Assembly: GCF_028598805.1 (NCBI RefSeq)
Contig: NZ_JAQRFI010000016.1
Span: 26,372 to 90,371 of the forward strand
Length of the DNA: 64,000 nucleotides
Source of the DNA: Xenorhabdus yunnanensis
GTDB taxonomy: Bacteria > Pseudomonadota > Gammaproteobacteria > Enterobacterales > Enterobacteriaceae
Reading direction: 5' to 3'
A program made the position numbers and the translations under genes. Shown here piece by piece: positions 9,406 to 18,465 of the stretch. How positions within the stretch are numbered: position 1 is the stretch's first letter; each line of letters opens with the position of its first letter. The notes under the pieces were generated by a model. The model saw only the letters and a program-made list of their open reading frames with translations. It did not search any database and was not told the origin of the DNA.

Positions 9406-9927
9406 TCAAATTTTCGGATCGTAATAAGTAAATTCTGCAAAACTTTCAATTCCATTAAAATCAGGAATATTTTCCAGAGTGGTAATGACAGCAGAATAAC
9501 TCCCTGGGAGTAGCTCAAGTATTTTAATGTTACGAACAGCTAGATTTATTCTTCTTCCTTTGTAATCTAAAGACTGTCCCCAACCACGTCCTTTTGCATT
9601 TATTCTCTTGTCAAAAAATACCTTGCCATCTTTAACTATCTTAAGTGAGATAGGAGTTATCATTCCGTCCTTATCAATCTCCCCAAACAATTCGAGCCGT
9701 TTTTTCAATTCTTCAAAATCATCGCCTTTATCAAACAGCAGAGCAAACTGATAATTCCCTTTCTTACTGATTTCAAAATTAAATTTGACTGATTGACCCG
9801 CCTTCGATGCATCAATCGATTTGTATATATCAATGGGTTTAGACCATGCGTTCAACCAGACACAACTTAAAAAAAGAATAATCCAGCGCCAATTCCTAAC
9901 TCTTTCATGTGTGAGTAATACCGTCAT
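9406..9927 (-). CDS. DUF5625-like periplasmic protein, paralogue without lipobox Cys
   Basis: 173 residues and clearly homologous to the product of 8834-9376 along its length (PIDIYKSIDASKAGQSVKFNFEIS; NIKILELLPGSYSAVITTLE). The N-terminus has a hydrophobic signal segment, but where the paralogue has VACS this one has NAWS, so the lipidation Cys is replaced by Trp. It may be released into the periplasm or stay as an uncleaved anchor. It precedes the second copy by 29 nt and follows the adaptor gene in the same direction. Function unknown; a divergent pair with different anchoring would suit protection of two compartments, but this is speculative. Confidence 0.72.
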   Translation of the reverse strand: MTVLLTHERVRNWRWIILFLSCVWLNAWSKPIDIYKSIDASKAGQSVKFNFEISKKGNYQFALLFDKGDDFEELKKRLELFGEIDKDGMITPISLKIVKDGKVFFDKRINAKGRGWGQSLDYKGRRINLAVRNIKILELLPGSYSAVITTLENIPDFNGIESFAEFTYYDPKI

Positions 9928-10017
9928 CTCGTTACTCCAAAAAATAAGACTGCGAAAAATATTAACGGGAGCTTATCTCAGCCCCTGTTCCCTTCACGAA
10001 TACGAATACCCACGTTG

Positions 10018-11433
10018 TTACCGTTCCCTCAAACTTTCATCTAAGTGCTGTTGCAGCGGACTCAAGAAGTAATCGATCACCCGCCGCTGGTCGGTTTTTA
10101 TTTCTGCAGTGATCGACATGCCCGGAGACAACGCAACTCGCTGTCCATTGATCAGCAAGTGATCCGACTTTAGACGAATACGGGTGCTATAGATGAGTCC
10201 CCGCTTTTCGTCTTCAATGGCATCGTTCGATACGCTCAGCACTTCACCGTCAACGGTGCCGTACTTAGTGAAATTAAAGGTTTCCACTTTAACAGTGACC
10301 GATTGACCAATATGTACGAACCCCACATCCTTGTTTTCCAGCATGGCTTCCACTTCTATCGGTTGGTTTGCGGGGACAATGACCATCAGCGGCTGAGCCG
10401 GTGTCACCACGCCACCGACAGTATGGACAGCCAGTTGTTGAACTGTGCCGGCCACCGGTGCTTTGAGGATGGTCAGGTTTTCATGATGACGAGCTTTCGT
10501 CAGTTCCTGATTCAGGATCGCTGCTTTCTGGTTAGCTTCCTGCTGTAAATCGAGCATGGCGCGGCGATTTTGCGCAACAACCGCTTCACGCCGACGCCGC
10601 GCCTCTTCCTGGGCAGCGGTGTTCTGCAAGACACTGGCCTGCTGCACGCTTAACTGACGTTGCAGATCTAGCCGGGCTTGCTCTTTTTCCAGATACGCAT
10701 GTCGTGACACATACTGTTTCGTCAATAACCGTTGGTAGTCCTCGGCCAATCGCGTAGCGATCGGCAACGTTTTTTGCAGGCTGGTTACCTGGGCCTGGGC
10801 AGACTGGATTTCGGCGCTGCGTTGACGGATCTCTGCATCCACCAACTCCAGATTGCTACGGTATTCCTGATATTGCCCTTGAAGCCAACTCTGGGCACTG
10901 AGCACCTGATCTGGGTTGGCGTTGGAAATCGTTCCTGCCAGCGACGCCGGCGGCTGTTGTTGATTGATCGCATCAAGCATGGCTGTGCTGCGTGCACTGT
11001 CGATACGGGCGGCCAGTAACTCGCTCTGGATCCGGCTGACATCAGCATTCGCCGCCGTCGGGTCGAGTTCGATCAACAACTCGCCCACTTTCACCGCCTG
11101 ACCGTCATTGACATGGATCGCTCTGACTACCGCCGTTTCGCTGGGTTGAATCAGCTTGGTTTTGCCATTGGGAACGACCTTGCCCGGTGCGACCGCTACC
11201 ACCTCAATTTTACCGATGCAGGCCCAGAGCACTGCCAATAAAGCGAAGCCCATGATGCTCCAGATGAAAATCCTTGGTGCTGGGTGAACCGGCGTTTCCT
11301 GCAACTCCAACGCCGTTGGTAAAAACTGTAATTCATGAGGAAGACGCGGCGGCGTATCCATGTTTTTACGCTGGCGCCAGGCCTGACGCCATATGCTGCG
11401 ATAGCGCTGCAATAAAGAAAGAGTGGCACTCAT
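10018..11433 (-). CDS. Type I secretion periplasmic adaptor, HlyD family
   Basis: 471 residues. A short cytoplasmic N-terminus (about 50 residues) precedes one membrane segment (IFIWSIMGFALLAVLWACI), then the beta-barrel/lipoyl half (VVAVAPGKVVPNGKTKLIQPSE), a long alpha-helical hairpin rich in Gln/Ala/Arg (about 130-310), and the second lipoyl and barrel half (LKAPVAGTVQQLAV). Length and order match HlyD, which links the inner-membrane ABC exporter to an outer-membrane TolC channel. It follows the ABC gene by 88 nt. No TolC gene is present here, so the host channel is presumably used. The substrate is most likely the RTX protein at the end of the operon. Confidence 0.93.
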   Translation of the reverse strand: MSATLSLLQRYRSIWRQAWRQRKNMDTPPRLPHELQFLPTALELQETPVHPAPRIFIWSIMGFALLAVLWACIGKIEVVAVAPGKVVPNGKTKLIQPSETAVVRAIHVNDGQAVKVGELLIELDPTAANADVSRIQSELLAARIDSARSTAMLDAINQQQPPASLAGTISNANPDQVLSAQSWLQGQYQEYRSNLELVDAEIRQRSAEIQSAQAQVTSLQKTLPIATRLAEDYQRLLTKQYVSRHAYLEKEQARLDLQRQLSVQQASVLQNTAAQEEARRRREAVVAQNRRAMLDLQQEANQKAAILNQELTKARHHENLTILKAPVAGTVQQLAVHTVGGVVTPAQPLMVIVPANQPIEVEAMLENKDVGFVHIGQSVTVKVETFNFTKYGTVDGEVLSVSNDAIEDEKRGLIYSTRIRLKSDHLLINGQRVALSPGMSITAEIKTDQRRVIDYFLSPLQQHLDESLRER

Positions 11434-11521
11434 ACGAAATTATTTTCCTTGAGTCGGGGTGTATTGTCTTGATCACGTCTGCTTCTGGTAACGTTACTAG
11501 CCAGTATCATCGACGAAGCCT

Positions 11522-13657
11522 TCAGCCTTGCTGCATTTGGTACAGTCGTGAATAGTGACCATCCTGACGCGCCAGTAACTCAGCATGGGCACCCTGTTCA
11601 ACGATCTGCCCGCGCTCCATCACAATGATACGATGAGCGTCGCGCACTGCTGACAATCGATGGGCGATAATAATGACCGTACGTCCTTTGCAAATGCTCT
11701 GCATGTTCTGCTGAACCACCCGTTCAGATTCGTAATCCAATGCACTAGTCGCTTCGTCGAAAATCAAAATACGGGGATCACCGATCAAAGCGCGGGCAAT
11801 AGCCACCCGTTGCCGTTGACCGCCCGAAAGTGACGCACCGTGTTCACCCACTATCGTGTCGTAACCTTCCGGCAGCTCAAGGATGAACTCATGGGCTCCT
11901 GCCATTTTTGCAGCATGCATAACCACTTCGAGTGGCGTCCCCGGGTCGCTCAAGGCAATATTTTCACGAATGCTGCGGTTAAATAGCATATTGTCCTGCA
12001 ACACGACGCCAATCTGCCGGCGCAATGAGGAAACATCAGCCAATGCCAGATCCATGCCATCGACCAGTACCCGCCCGCGCTCCGGTACATAGAGCCGCTG
12101 CAACAGGCGAGTCAGGGTACTTTTGCCTGAGCCTGAACGGCCAACCACACCAATAATTTCTCCGGCACCCATGCTCAGGTTGACGCCACTCAGCACCTCA
12201 GAGCCATCGGGGCGATAGCGAAAATGCACCTGTTCGAATGTAACCTGCCCTTTAAGCGGCGGTACTGTACTGCGTGTAGACTGAGACAATTCAGTATGGG
12301 AATTGAGGATGTCTCCCAGACGCTGCACCGAGACGCCGGTTTGCTGGAAGCTGGTCCATAGCTGAGCCAGACGCATAATAGGGCCGCTGACACGGCCAGC
12401 CAGCATATTAAAAGCGATCAGTTCTCCCACCGATAGTTGCCCTTCTATCACAAGGCGGGCACCCAGCCAGAGGGTAGCAACCGTGACAAGTTTGCCGATA
12501 AGCGAAACACTTTCGTTAGCGAGCGTCGATAAAGTCTGGGTTTTGAAACCCGCTGCCACATAAGCCGCCATCTGGTTATCCCATTTACGGATGATTTGCG
12601 GTTCAACCGACATTGATTTCAGGGTATCAATGCCGTTTACTGTTTCAACAAGAAATGCCTGATTTTCAGCGTTGCGTGTGAAGCTGTCCTGTAACCGCTT
12701 ACGCAAAAGCGGGGTTATTAAAGCCGAAACCAGGGCATAGAGAGGCAAAGACACCAACACAATGAGGGTCAGCCAGCCACTGTAAAAGAGCATGACCAAA
12801 ATAAAGACTAAGGAAAAAAAGACATCAATCATCAGCGTAATGGCATTGCCGGTGAGGAAACTACGAATGTTTTCCAGTTCGCGTACACGTGCAACAGAAT
12901 CACCGACGCGCCTGGCTTGAAAGTACGCCAGTGGTAAATTGATTAAATGCCGAAACAGACCTGACCCCAACTCTACATCAATCCGGCTGGTCGTATGCGC
13001 AAACACATAGCTACGCAGACCACTCAAGGCCGACTCAAACAGCATAATGCCTAACAGCCCTGCCGCGACAACATCCAATGTCGTCAGGCCGTGGTGTACC
13101 AGCACTTTGTCCATGACCACCTGAAAGAACAACGGTGTCACCAAGGCAAACAACTGCAAGGCAAAAGATCCCAACAAAACTTCGCCCAGCAACTTGCGGT
13201 ATTTGACGATAGCCGGGATAAACCAGGTGAAATCAAAACGTGAAGATTCACCAGATACACTATTTCCAGAGCGCACGAGTATCAGTTGCCCAGTCCAACG
13301 TTGCTCAAGTCCCTCGAAGCTGATAACTTCAGCGCGAGCTGAACGCGGATCCTGAATCAACGCTTGTTCCTGATCGACCTTGGCTAAAATGAAAAACTTC
13401 CCCTTCCGGTCAATAGCAATAGCAGGTAATGGTGTGTGTTCAAGTCTGGCAGGTGTGGTGCACACAGCCTTGGCTTTCAGCCCCGATTTCCGTGCAGCCA
13501 GCAGCAGCTCCTGCTGGGTCACACCTTGATTAGCGGCAGAGAATTCATGTGATAGTTGTTCGATTGAGATGGCTATGTTGTGAAACTTGGCCAACATGGC
13601 CAGACAAATCAGTCCGGTATCCAGTTCCGGGGGAAAATTCGGCGACTCAGTGCTCAT
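11522..13657 (-). CDS. Type I secretion ABC transporter, HlyB family
   Basis: 711 residues, colinear with HlyB. Residues 1-130 form a C39-like domain lacking the catalytic Cys context (DTGLICLAMLAKFHNI aligns with DYGLYALEILAQYHNV of HlyB), which docks RTX substrates instead of cutting leaders. A six-helix membrane domain follows (FDFTWFIPAIVKYRK, LVTPLFFQVVMDKVLVHHGL). The ATPase domain has Walker A GRSGSGKST near 507, signature LSGGQRQRVAIARAL and Walker B ILIFDEATSALD. First gene of the minus-strand operon, with adaptor, two DUF5625 proteins and the RTX substrate downstream. The AT-rich sequence to its right (13660-13990) is the likely promoter region. Confidence 0.95.
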   Translation of the reverse strand: MSTESPNFPPELDTGLICLAMLAKFHNIAISIEQLSHEFSAANQGVTQQELLLAARKSGLKAKAVCTTPARLEHTPLPAIAIDRKGKFFILAKVDQEQALIQDPRSARAEVISFEGLEQRWTGQLILVRSGNSVSGESSRFDFTWFIPAIVKYRKLLGEVLLGSFALQLFALVTPLFFQVVMDKVLVHHGLTTLDVVAAGLLGIMLFESALSGLRSYVFAHTTSRIDVELGSGLFRHLINLPLAYFQARRVGDSVARVRELENIRSFLTGNAITLMIDVFFSLVFILVMLFYSGWLTLIVLVSLPLYALVSALITPLLRKRLQDSFTRNAENQAFLVETVNGIDTLKSMSVEPQIIRKWDNQMAAYVAAGFKTQTLSTLANESVSLIGKLVTVATLWLGARLVIEGQLSVGELIAFNMLAGRVSGPIMRLAQLWTSFQQTGVSVQRLGDILNSHTELSQSTRSTVPPLKGQVTFEQVHFRYRPDGSEVLSGVNLSMGAGEIIGVVGRSGSGKSTLTRLLQRLYVPERGRVLVDGMDLALADVSSLRRQIGVVLQDNMLFNRSIRENIALSDPGTPLEVVMHAAKMAGAHEFILELPEGYDTIVGEHGASLSGGQRQRVAIARALIGDPRILIFDEATSALDYESERVVQQNMQSICKGRTVIIIAHRLSAVRDAHRIIVMERGQIVEQGAHAELLARQDGHYSRLYQMQQG

Positions 13658-14254
13658 TTATTCTTTTTTCCGTATTGCGTATGTGACTATCTTGCAAACT
13701 AAAAATATTAAGTCATGCAGTGGCAGCAGATTGGGTATTATTAATTAGCGTTACATATATATTCAATAAAACTTATGTATATCGAATGAAAATTAAAATA
13801 TTCAGTAGGTTTAACTGTCTACTGTGACTAAATGATAATTAATTGACTTTTAATAAACGCATTAATACCATCACTTAGCACATTCGTCTGAAATTAAATA
13901 AAATACTATAAAATACTATAAAATCATTAAGATATGTAATATTGGTAAGGGAATTCAAAATCAACAATATAAATTAAATTTATCTTTAGTGGGGGGTAGG
14001 AGGATTGAGCGGTATTGATGTCTGTTTTTCTGAATGGGACAAGGTGCATTGGCCTGTTCCACGGCGCATTCAATAAAAGATTATTTTCATTTCAGCAATT
14101 CCATTTGTATCATAATCTGCCAGAGAAGACAGACTGATTGTCTGGTCATCCCTACGTTTTGCTTCAACTGACGCGCTGCGCTTGTCATCTCCGTTCTACC
14201 GGGCTAATACATTAACCCGGTAGCACGGAGAGCTGAAAAACACCTGCCAGAAAA
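13658..14254. other. Gene-free AT-rich region with hairpin
   Basis: No gene is supported. The part next to the HlyB gene is AT-rich, with AAAATACTAT-type direct repeats near 13905-13925, and probably carries the operon promoter. At 14189-14230 a hairpin forms: outer stem CTCCG/CGGAG and inner stem CTACCGGG/CCCGGTAG. It lies beyond the primase-helicase gene and could end its transcription. Confidence 0.45.
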
Positions 14255-14462
14255 AATATTTCCTCACCTGCTCCTCATTTTTCTCCTCACTTTTTATTTT
14301 CCTCACTGTGAAAACAGGTGAGGAATCGATAATTTTTTATCCTTAAAAATCAACGTGTTTTATGTTCCTCACTTTTTCCATATATATGCGAAAAAAGTGA
14401 GGAATTTGGTGAAGCATAAATTTCCTCTCCTCACCGTTCCTCACTTTCTGACTCACTTTTTA
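14255..14462. repeat. CCTCAC/GTGAGG iteron-like cluster, candidate replication origin
   Basis: Roughly nine copies of TTCCTCACTTTTT-like motifs in both orientations lie in about 200 bp against the 3' end of the primase-helicase gene. Two form a large inverted repeat at about 14361-14405 with TTCCTCACTTTTT and AAAAAAGTGAGGAA arms around an AT-rich centre. In P4-type satellites the alpha protein binds short iterons at ori and crr near its own gene. The repeats are seen; the origin role is inferred from position. Confidence 0.5.
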
Positions 14463-16562
14463 ATCTTTATTGTTCTGGTTAATAATCGTGAGTTCCTGCC
14501 CGTGGCGGGTAATCATCCCGTCCTGTTCTAACTTGGTTAACCAGCGGCTGAAATTCTTCACATTCACGCCCATAGATTTTAAATCATCACGGACAAGGGC
14601 AATGCTGCAAGGTTCTTTCAAAGCAGTGCGCGAGCGGATACACTGCCACAAGGCTGTGTGGTTATCAGTTTTATTGGCGATATGATCGATGTCTTCCTCT
14701 TCAACCGGATCACGCGGCCTGTCAATCAGCGCCAGTGACGTAATCTCTTCACCGTCTTTATCGGTAAAAAGTTCAACTACGCGCATGTCATAAGCTTTGG
14801 TTTCCGGTTCTTCGGCATCTTTCATTTTGGTGCAGGTGATAACCAGTGCACCGCCTTTTTTCCCTTCCCGGTTGATCCGATATTCAACATCCAGCGCCGC
14901 ACGAAAGGCACTGGAACCTCTTGCGCCTTTGCTTTCATCTTTGCCGGAATGGTGAACCACGAGAATGCTTGCGCCTGTTTTAGCTTTCAGCTCGTCACAG
15001 CCCCGGACAAACGCGCCCATATCTTTTGAATCATTTTCATCAGCGCCGCCAAAACAGCGGGCTAAGGTGTCCAGAATAATCAGGCGTACCGGTTCGCCTG
15101 TTTCAGATTCAACCTGCTGGGCTGCGACCACCAGTTCATGCACTTCGGCAGGCGAGGCCGGAAAGACTGGCGTATTGATCAGATACATATTTTTAACTGC
15201 CTGACCATTAACGATTTCCCATGCTTTGATGCGCCGGGGCACACCAATTCCGCCTTCGCCGACAACGTACAGCACAGAACCCTGAGCAACCTGTTTCCCT
15301 GCCCATGGCTTACCCGTGGCAATATGACAACCCCATGCGCCTGCCAGAAAACTTTTATATGACCCGCTAGCTCCGTAAATGCTGCATAAGGAATGTGCTG
15401 GAATAATACCTTTAACCACGTAGTCTAGCTGGGCATCAAAGCCTTCTGAGCCGATTGATAACGGTAATTTTGTTTTACGATTAGGGTAAATGCTTTCAAC
15501 ATTGCCATAACGACGGGTTTCTATTGCGTCACTGTTCATCGGTTCCCTTACCTGAAATAAGCCCTCACAAAATGCCTGCTTTGCTGCCACAATGCCATAT
15601 TGCTGGCGATAATCATCCCAATCGGCTTTATGTTCTGTCGGTGGTAACGTGACCCAACCATTCACCGCAAGGGCCGCTTTTTCTGCTGAGATCTTGCCGA
15701 CATTCACTTTGGGTTTACCGTGCTTATCCAGCTCGTCGGGGCGGTGCCAGTCATTATCTGCGGCAATAATGATTTTGGTGTCCGGCCAGCGTTCCCGAAT
15801 GGCTTTGGCAACAGAAGATAAATTACCTGCATCTAATGCTGCTAGAACAGTACCCTTATAGAGCTGGATAACCGTGAGTGCTGTGGCGTAACCTTCGGTA
15901 ATGATCACCGCGTCGGGGAACGCTTCCAGCGCTGATACGGCAATAAACGCGCCTTTTTTCTGGCTGCCGGGAAGGAATTTTTTCTCGCCATTGGGTTTAA
16001 TGATCTGCGCACCGGTGACTTTTTTATCCAGTGCTGTCAGTACCAGCACTGTCGAATTATCAAACAGTAGCCGCTGATCAAGGTGTTTCAGACCCTTTGC
16101 AGTCAGATAGGGTGATTGTCCGGCGACAGTTTGCGCCATCAGTGCTGCCACTCTTTCAGCAATCGGTAGTGTTGGATGGGTTTCTTTGGCTGGCTTGGGG
16201 GCTGGCAAAGGTAGCGCCAATACATTAGCAACGACTTTTGCCGCCTCAGTAACAGAGATCCCTTTGGTTCTTGCCACTAAATCCAGTCCATCACCATAAT
16301 TCGGCGCGTCACACTGGCGACAGTGCCAGTTGCCGTGATGGTGATCGTCAATAAAGTGAAAACGGTCAGTACCACCGCAAATAGGACAAGCGCCATGCTT
16401 TCCCTTTGTGGGGATATCAATACCACAAGCGGGCAGCAGATTTTGCCAGGAATACATAGCCGAGATTTTCACGGTTTGGATAAGATTAAGCGGTTTTTGA
16501 CTGCCCGCTGTTTTTTGAACTGTAAATTTGGGGCGAGTTTGGGTATGCTGTGTATCAGCCAT
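14460..16562 (-). CDS. P4 alpha-like primase-helicase
   Basis: 700 residues. A zinc-binding primase domain has Cys59-Cys62 and Cys81-Cys84 (CPICGGTDRFHF, WHCRQC). A TOPRIM region follows with AVIITEGYATALT near 215 and KIIIAADND near 265. The C-terminal RepA/DnaB-like ATPase shows GASGSYKSFLAG near 395 as Walker A and RLIILDTLARCFGG as Walker B. The very end resembles a winged-helix domain. This composition fits replication proteins of P4-like satellites and related islands, which prime and unwind from their own origin. It overlaps the edge of the iteron cluster and stands with AlpA and an integrase. Confidence 0.88.
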   Translation of the reverse strand: MADTQHTQTRPKFTVQKTAGSQKPLNLIQTVKISAMYSWQNLLPACGIDIPTKGKHGACPICGGTDRFHFIDDHHHGNWHCRQCDAPNYGDGLDLVARTKGISVTEAAKVVANVLALPLPAPKPAKETHPTLPIAERVAALMAQTVAGQSPYLTAKGLKHLDQRLLFDNSTVLVLTALDKKVTGAQIIKPNGEKKFLPGSQKKGAFIAVSALEAFPDAVIITEGYATALTVIQLYKGTVLAALDAGNLSSVAKAIRERWPDTKIIIAADNDWHRPDELDKHGKPKVNVGKISAEKAALAVNGWVTLPPTEHKADWDDYRQQYGIVAAKQAFCEGLFQVREPMNSDAIETRRYGNVESIYPNRKTKLPLSIGSEGFDAQLDYVVKGIIPAHSLCSIYGASGSYKSFLAGAWGCHIATGKPWAGKQVAQGSVLYVVGEGGIGVPRRIKAWEIVNGQAVKNMYLINTPVFPASPAEVHELVVAAQQVESETGEPVRLIILDTLARCFGGADENDSKDMGAFVRGCDELKAKTGASILVVHHSGKDESKGARGSSAFRAALDVEYRINREGKKGGALVITCTKMKDAEEPETKAYDMRVVELFTDKDGEEITSLALIDRPRDPVEEEDIDHIANKTDNHTALWQCIRSRTALKEPCSIALVRDDLKSMGVNVKNFSRWLTKLEQDGMITRHGQELTIINQNNKD

Positions 16563-16672
16563 CGTTTTTTACCTCAATTAACGGTTGTTGATGAAACGCC
16601 CTGTCAGTGTGTGCCGCACTTCGGGGCGTTGTATTTTTATGTTACTTTTCTTATGTCATCTTCTTTTCTGTG

Positions 16673-16879
16673 TTATGCCGCCCGTGATTCAGCAATACGC
16701 TGGGCAATCCAGTCATCAATCTCTGCTTCAATAAAAGCAACGGAACGTGGGCCAATCTTGACCTGTTTCGGGAATTTCCCATCACTAATCAGTTTGTAGA
16801 TCCACGCTTTGCTATAGCCTGTTCTACGCTGTACTTCCGGCAAACGAATCAGGTTGGTTTTCAATGCTGCCACTGTCAT
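16673..16879 (-). CDS. alpA: AlpA-family regulator
   Basis: 68 residues from MTVAALKTNLIRL. The start at 16879 is preferred to an upstream one because AGGAGAAG precedes it by about 7 nt. It is a winged-helix MerR-like excisionase fold: LPEVQRRTGYSKAWIYKLISDGKFPKQVKIGPRSVAFIEAEIDDWI is the typical AlpA/phage-regulator pattern, with the final helix ending in a Trp-Ile pair. AlpA proteins activate integrase expression or excision in P4-like elements. It lies between the primase and the integrase genes, all on the minus strand. Confidence 0.88.
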   Translation of the reverse strand: MTVAALKTNLIRLPEVQRRTGYSKAWIYKLISDGKFPKQVKIGPRSVAFIEAEIDDWIAQRIAESRAA

Positions 16880-17018
16880 GTCACTTCTCCTGTTACCCAG
16901 TCCCTGAAATATCATCGTGGACGTTGTTTGATGACAGGCGGATTATTTAAAAAGCAAGACTTAATGAACAGCGTTAATTGTTTTTCTCCCGATGAAAATT
17001 AACGGGTTGCAAATTGTA

Positions 17019-18290
17019 CTAGCGGTTTTTCCTGTCGCGCAGTGGTTTGGCGAAATCATAGGGTGTGATTGACTTTTCCCGGTTCGCATCCAGATAATCC
17101 GCCCACCATTGCACCATCAGCCGCCGTTCATCCAGATGTTTAGAAGTGTGAATATAGGCTGCCCGCACGTTGTTTCGTTCGATATGGCTGAGCTGGCGTT
17201 CGATGGCGTCATCGCTCCACAGACCGGATTCACCCATTGCACCGCGCGCCATTGTGCGGAAGCCATGCCCGCAGACATCGGTTTGGGTGTTGTAGCCTAT
17301 GTTGCGTAATATTCTGTTAACAGTGCTTGCACTCATGACTTTCGAGGAACCATGAGCGCTGGGAAACATCACGTCACAGTTGCCACTCAGTGTGTGCAAG
17401 GACTTGATAAGTGAAACCGCTTGGTGACTCAAAGGCACAATGTGATCAGTCTTCATTTTCATACCACGTTCAGAAAAGCGAACACCTTTGATGGGTTTTC
17501 GTGTGGCAGGAATTTTCCAGACGGCATTTTCAAGATCGATTTCCTGCCAACGGGCAAATCTTAGCTCGCTGGAGCGGACAAATGTCAATAATGTCAGTTC
17601 AACGGAGATCTTGAATAGTAAGCGCCCACGATAGGAAGATAAGCGCTTCATGAGATCAGGCAAACATTCATGGGGCAGAGCCGGGTGATGATGAGATTTT
17701 GCAGTAGTGAGTGTGCCTGCCATATCGTTAGCTGGGTTGAATTCCAGAATATCATTCTGGACGGCGTATCGCATAATCGAAGTGATGCGTTGGCGTAAAC
17801 GCTGGGCAGTGTCATGCTTACCTTGTTCATCAATGGCTCTGACTGGGGCCAAAAGTTGGCTAGTGCGTAATGTGGTAATATCGCGTGTGCCAATGCAGGG
17901 GAAAATATGTTGTTCAAGGCTACGCAGTACTATCTGACGGTAATGTTCATCCCAACGCTTATTACTGGCATGCCAAGCACGGGCGACTTGTTCAAAGGTA
18001 TTCACTTTGGTCGGAGAAGATGTACTTTTTTTCTCTGCTTTAGGGTCAATGCCCTGTGCCATCAGCTTTTTAGCTTCATCGCGTTTAGTACGAGCTTCGG
18101 CTAGTGACACGGCGGGATAGACACCAAACGCCATCCGGTCTTCTTTTTTATCGGTGGGGCGACGGTACTTCATTCGCCAATATTTGGATCCGCGTGACGT
18201 GATCTCTAGATAAAGACCTCCACCATCGGCAAGTTTGTAGGTTTTTTCTTTGGGTTTTGCGGTTTCGACTTGTCGTGCGTTTAATTTCAT
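17019..18290 (-). CDS. int: P4-type tyrosine integrase
   Basis: 423 residues, the usual length for P4/CP4 integrases. The N-terminus (LNARQVETAKPKEKTYKLADGGGLYLEI) is the DUF4102 arm-binding domain. The catalytic domain has Arg in TFVRSSELRFARW, HGFRTMARG (H-x-x-R) and LSHIERNNVRAAYIH with the nucleophilic Tyr. Such enzymes integrate into a site next to the 5' side of their own gene, here between 18290 and about 18470, where a topB fragment begins. No tRNA gene is seen there, so the target may have been topB itself. Confidence 0.93.
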   Translation of the reverse strand: MKLNARQVETAKPKEKTYKLADGGGLYLEITSRGSKYWRMKYRRPTDKKEDRMAFGVYPAVSLAEARTKRDEAKKLMAQGIDPKAEKKSTSSPTKVNTFEQVARAWHASNKRWDEHYRQIVLRSLEQHIFPCIGTRDITTLRTSQLLAPVRAIDEQGKHDTAQRLRQRITSIMRYAVQNDILEFNPANDMAGTLTTAKSHHHPALPHECLPDLMKRLSSYRGRLLFKISVELTLLTFVRSSELRFARWQEIDLENAVWKIPATRKPIKGVRFSERGMKMKTDHIVPLSHQAVSLIKSLHTLSGNCDVMFPSAHGSSKVMSASTVNRILRNIGYNTQTDVCGHGFRTMARGAMGESGLWSDDAIERQLSHIERNNVRAAYIHTSKHLDERRLMVQWWADYLDANREKSITPYDFAKPLRDRKNR

Positions 18291-18465
18291 TATTAGGGCA
18301 TCTCTGTAATCGAATAGTAAGCATCGAGCGGTAAGTGCCCCAGATTATGCCCCGCACTGCATATTGATTGCAACAGACTAAACTAGACGTAAGGATAAGA
18401 AATCATGCTGATTTTATTGGAGTTTATGAAAATTATTTTACTTAGCTAGACTCCACTGGAAATTG

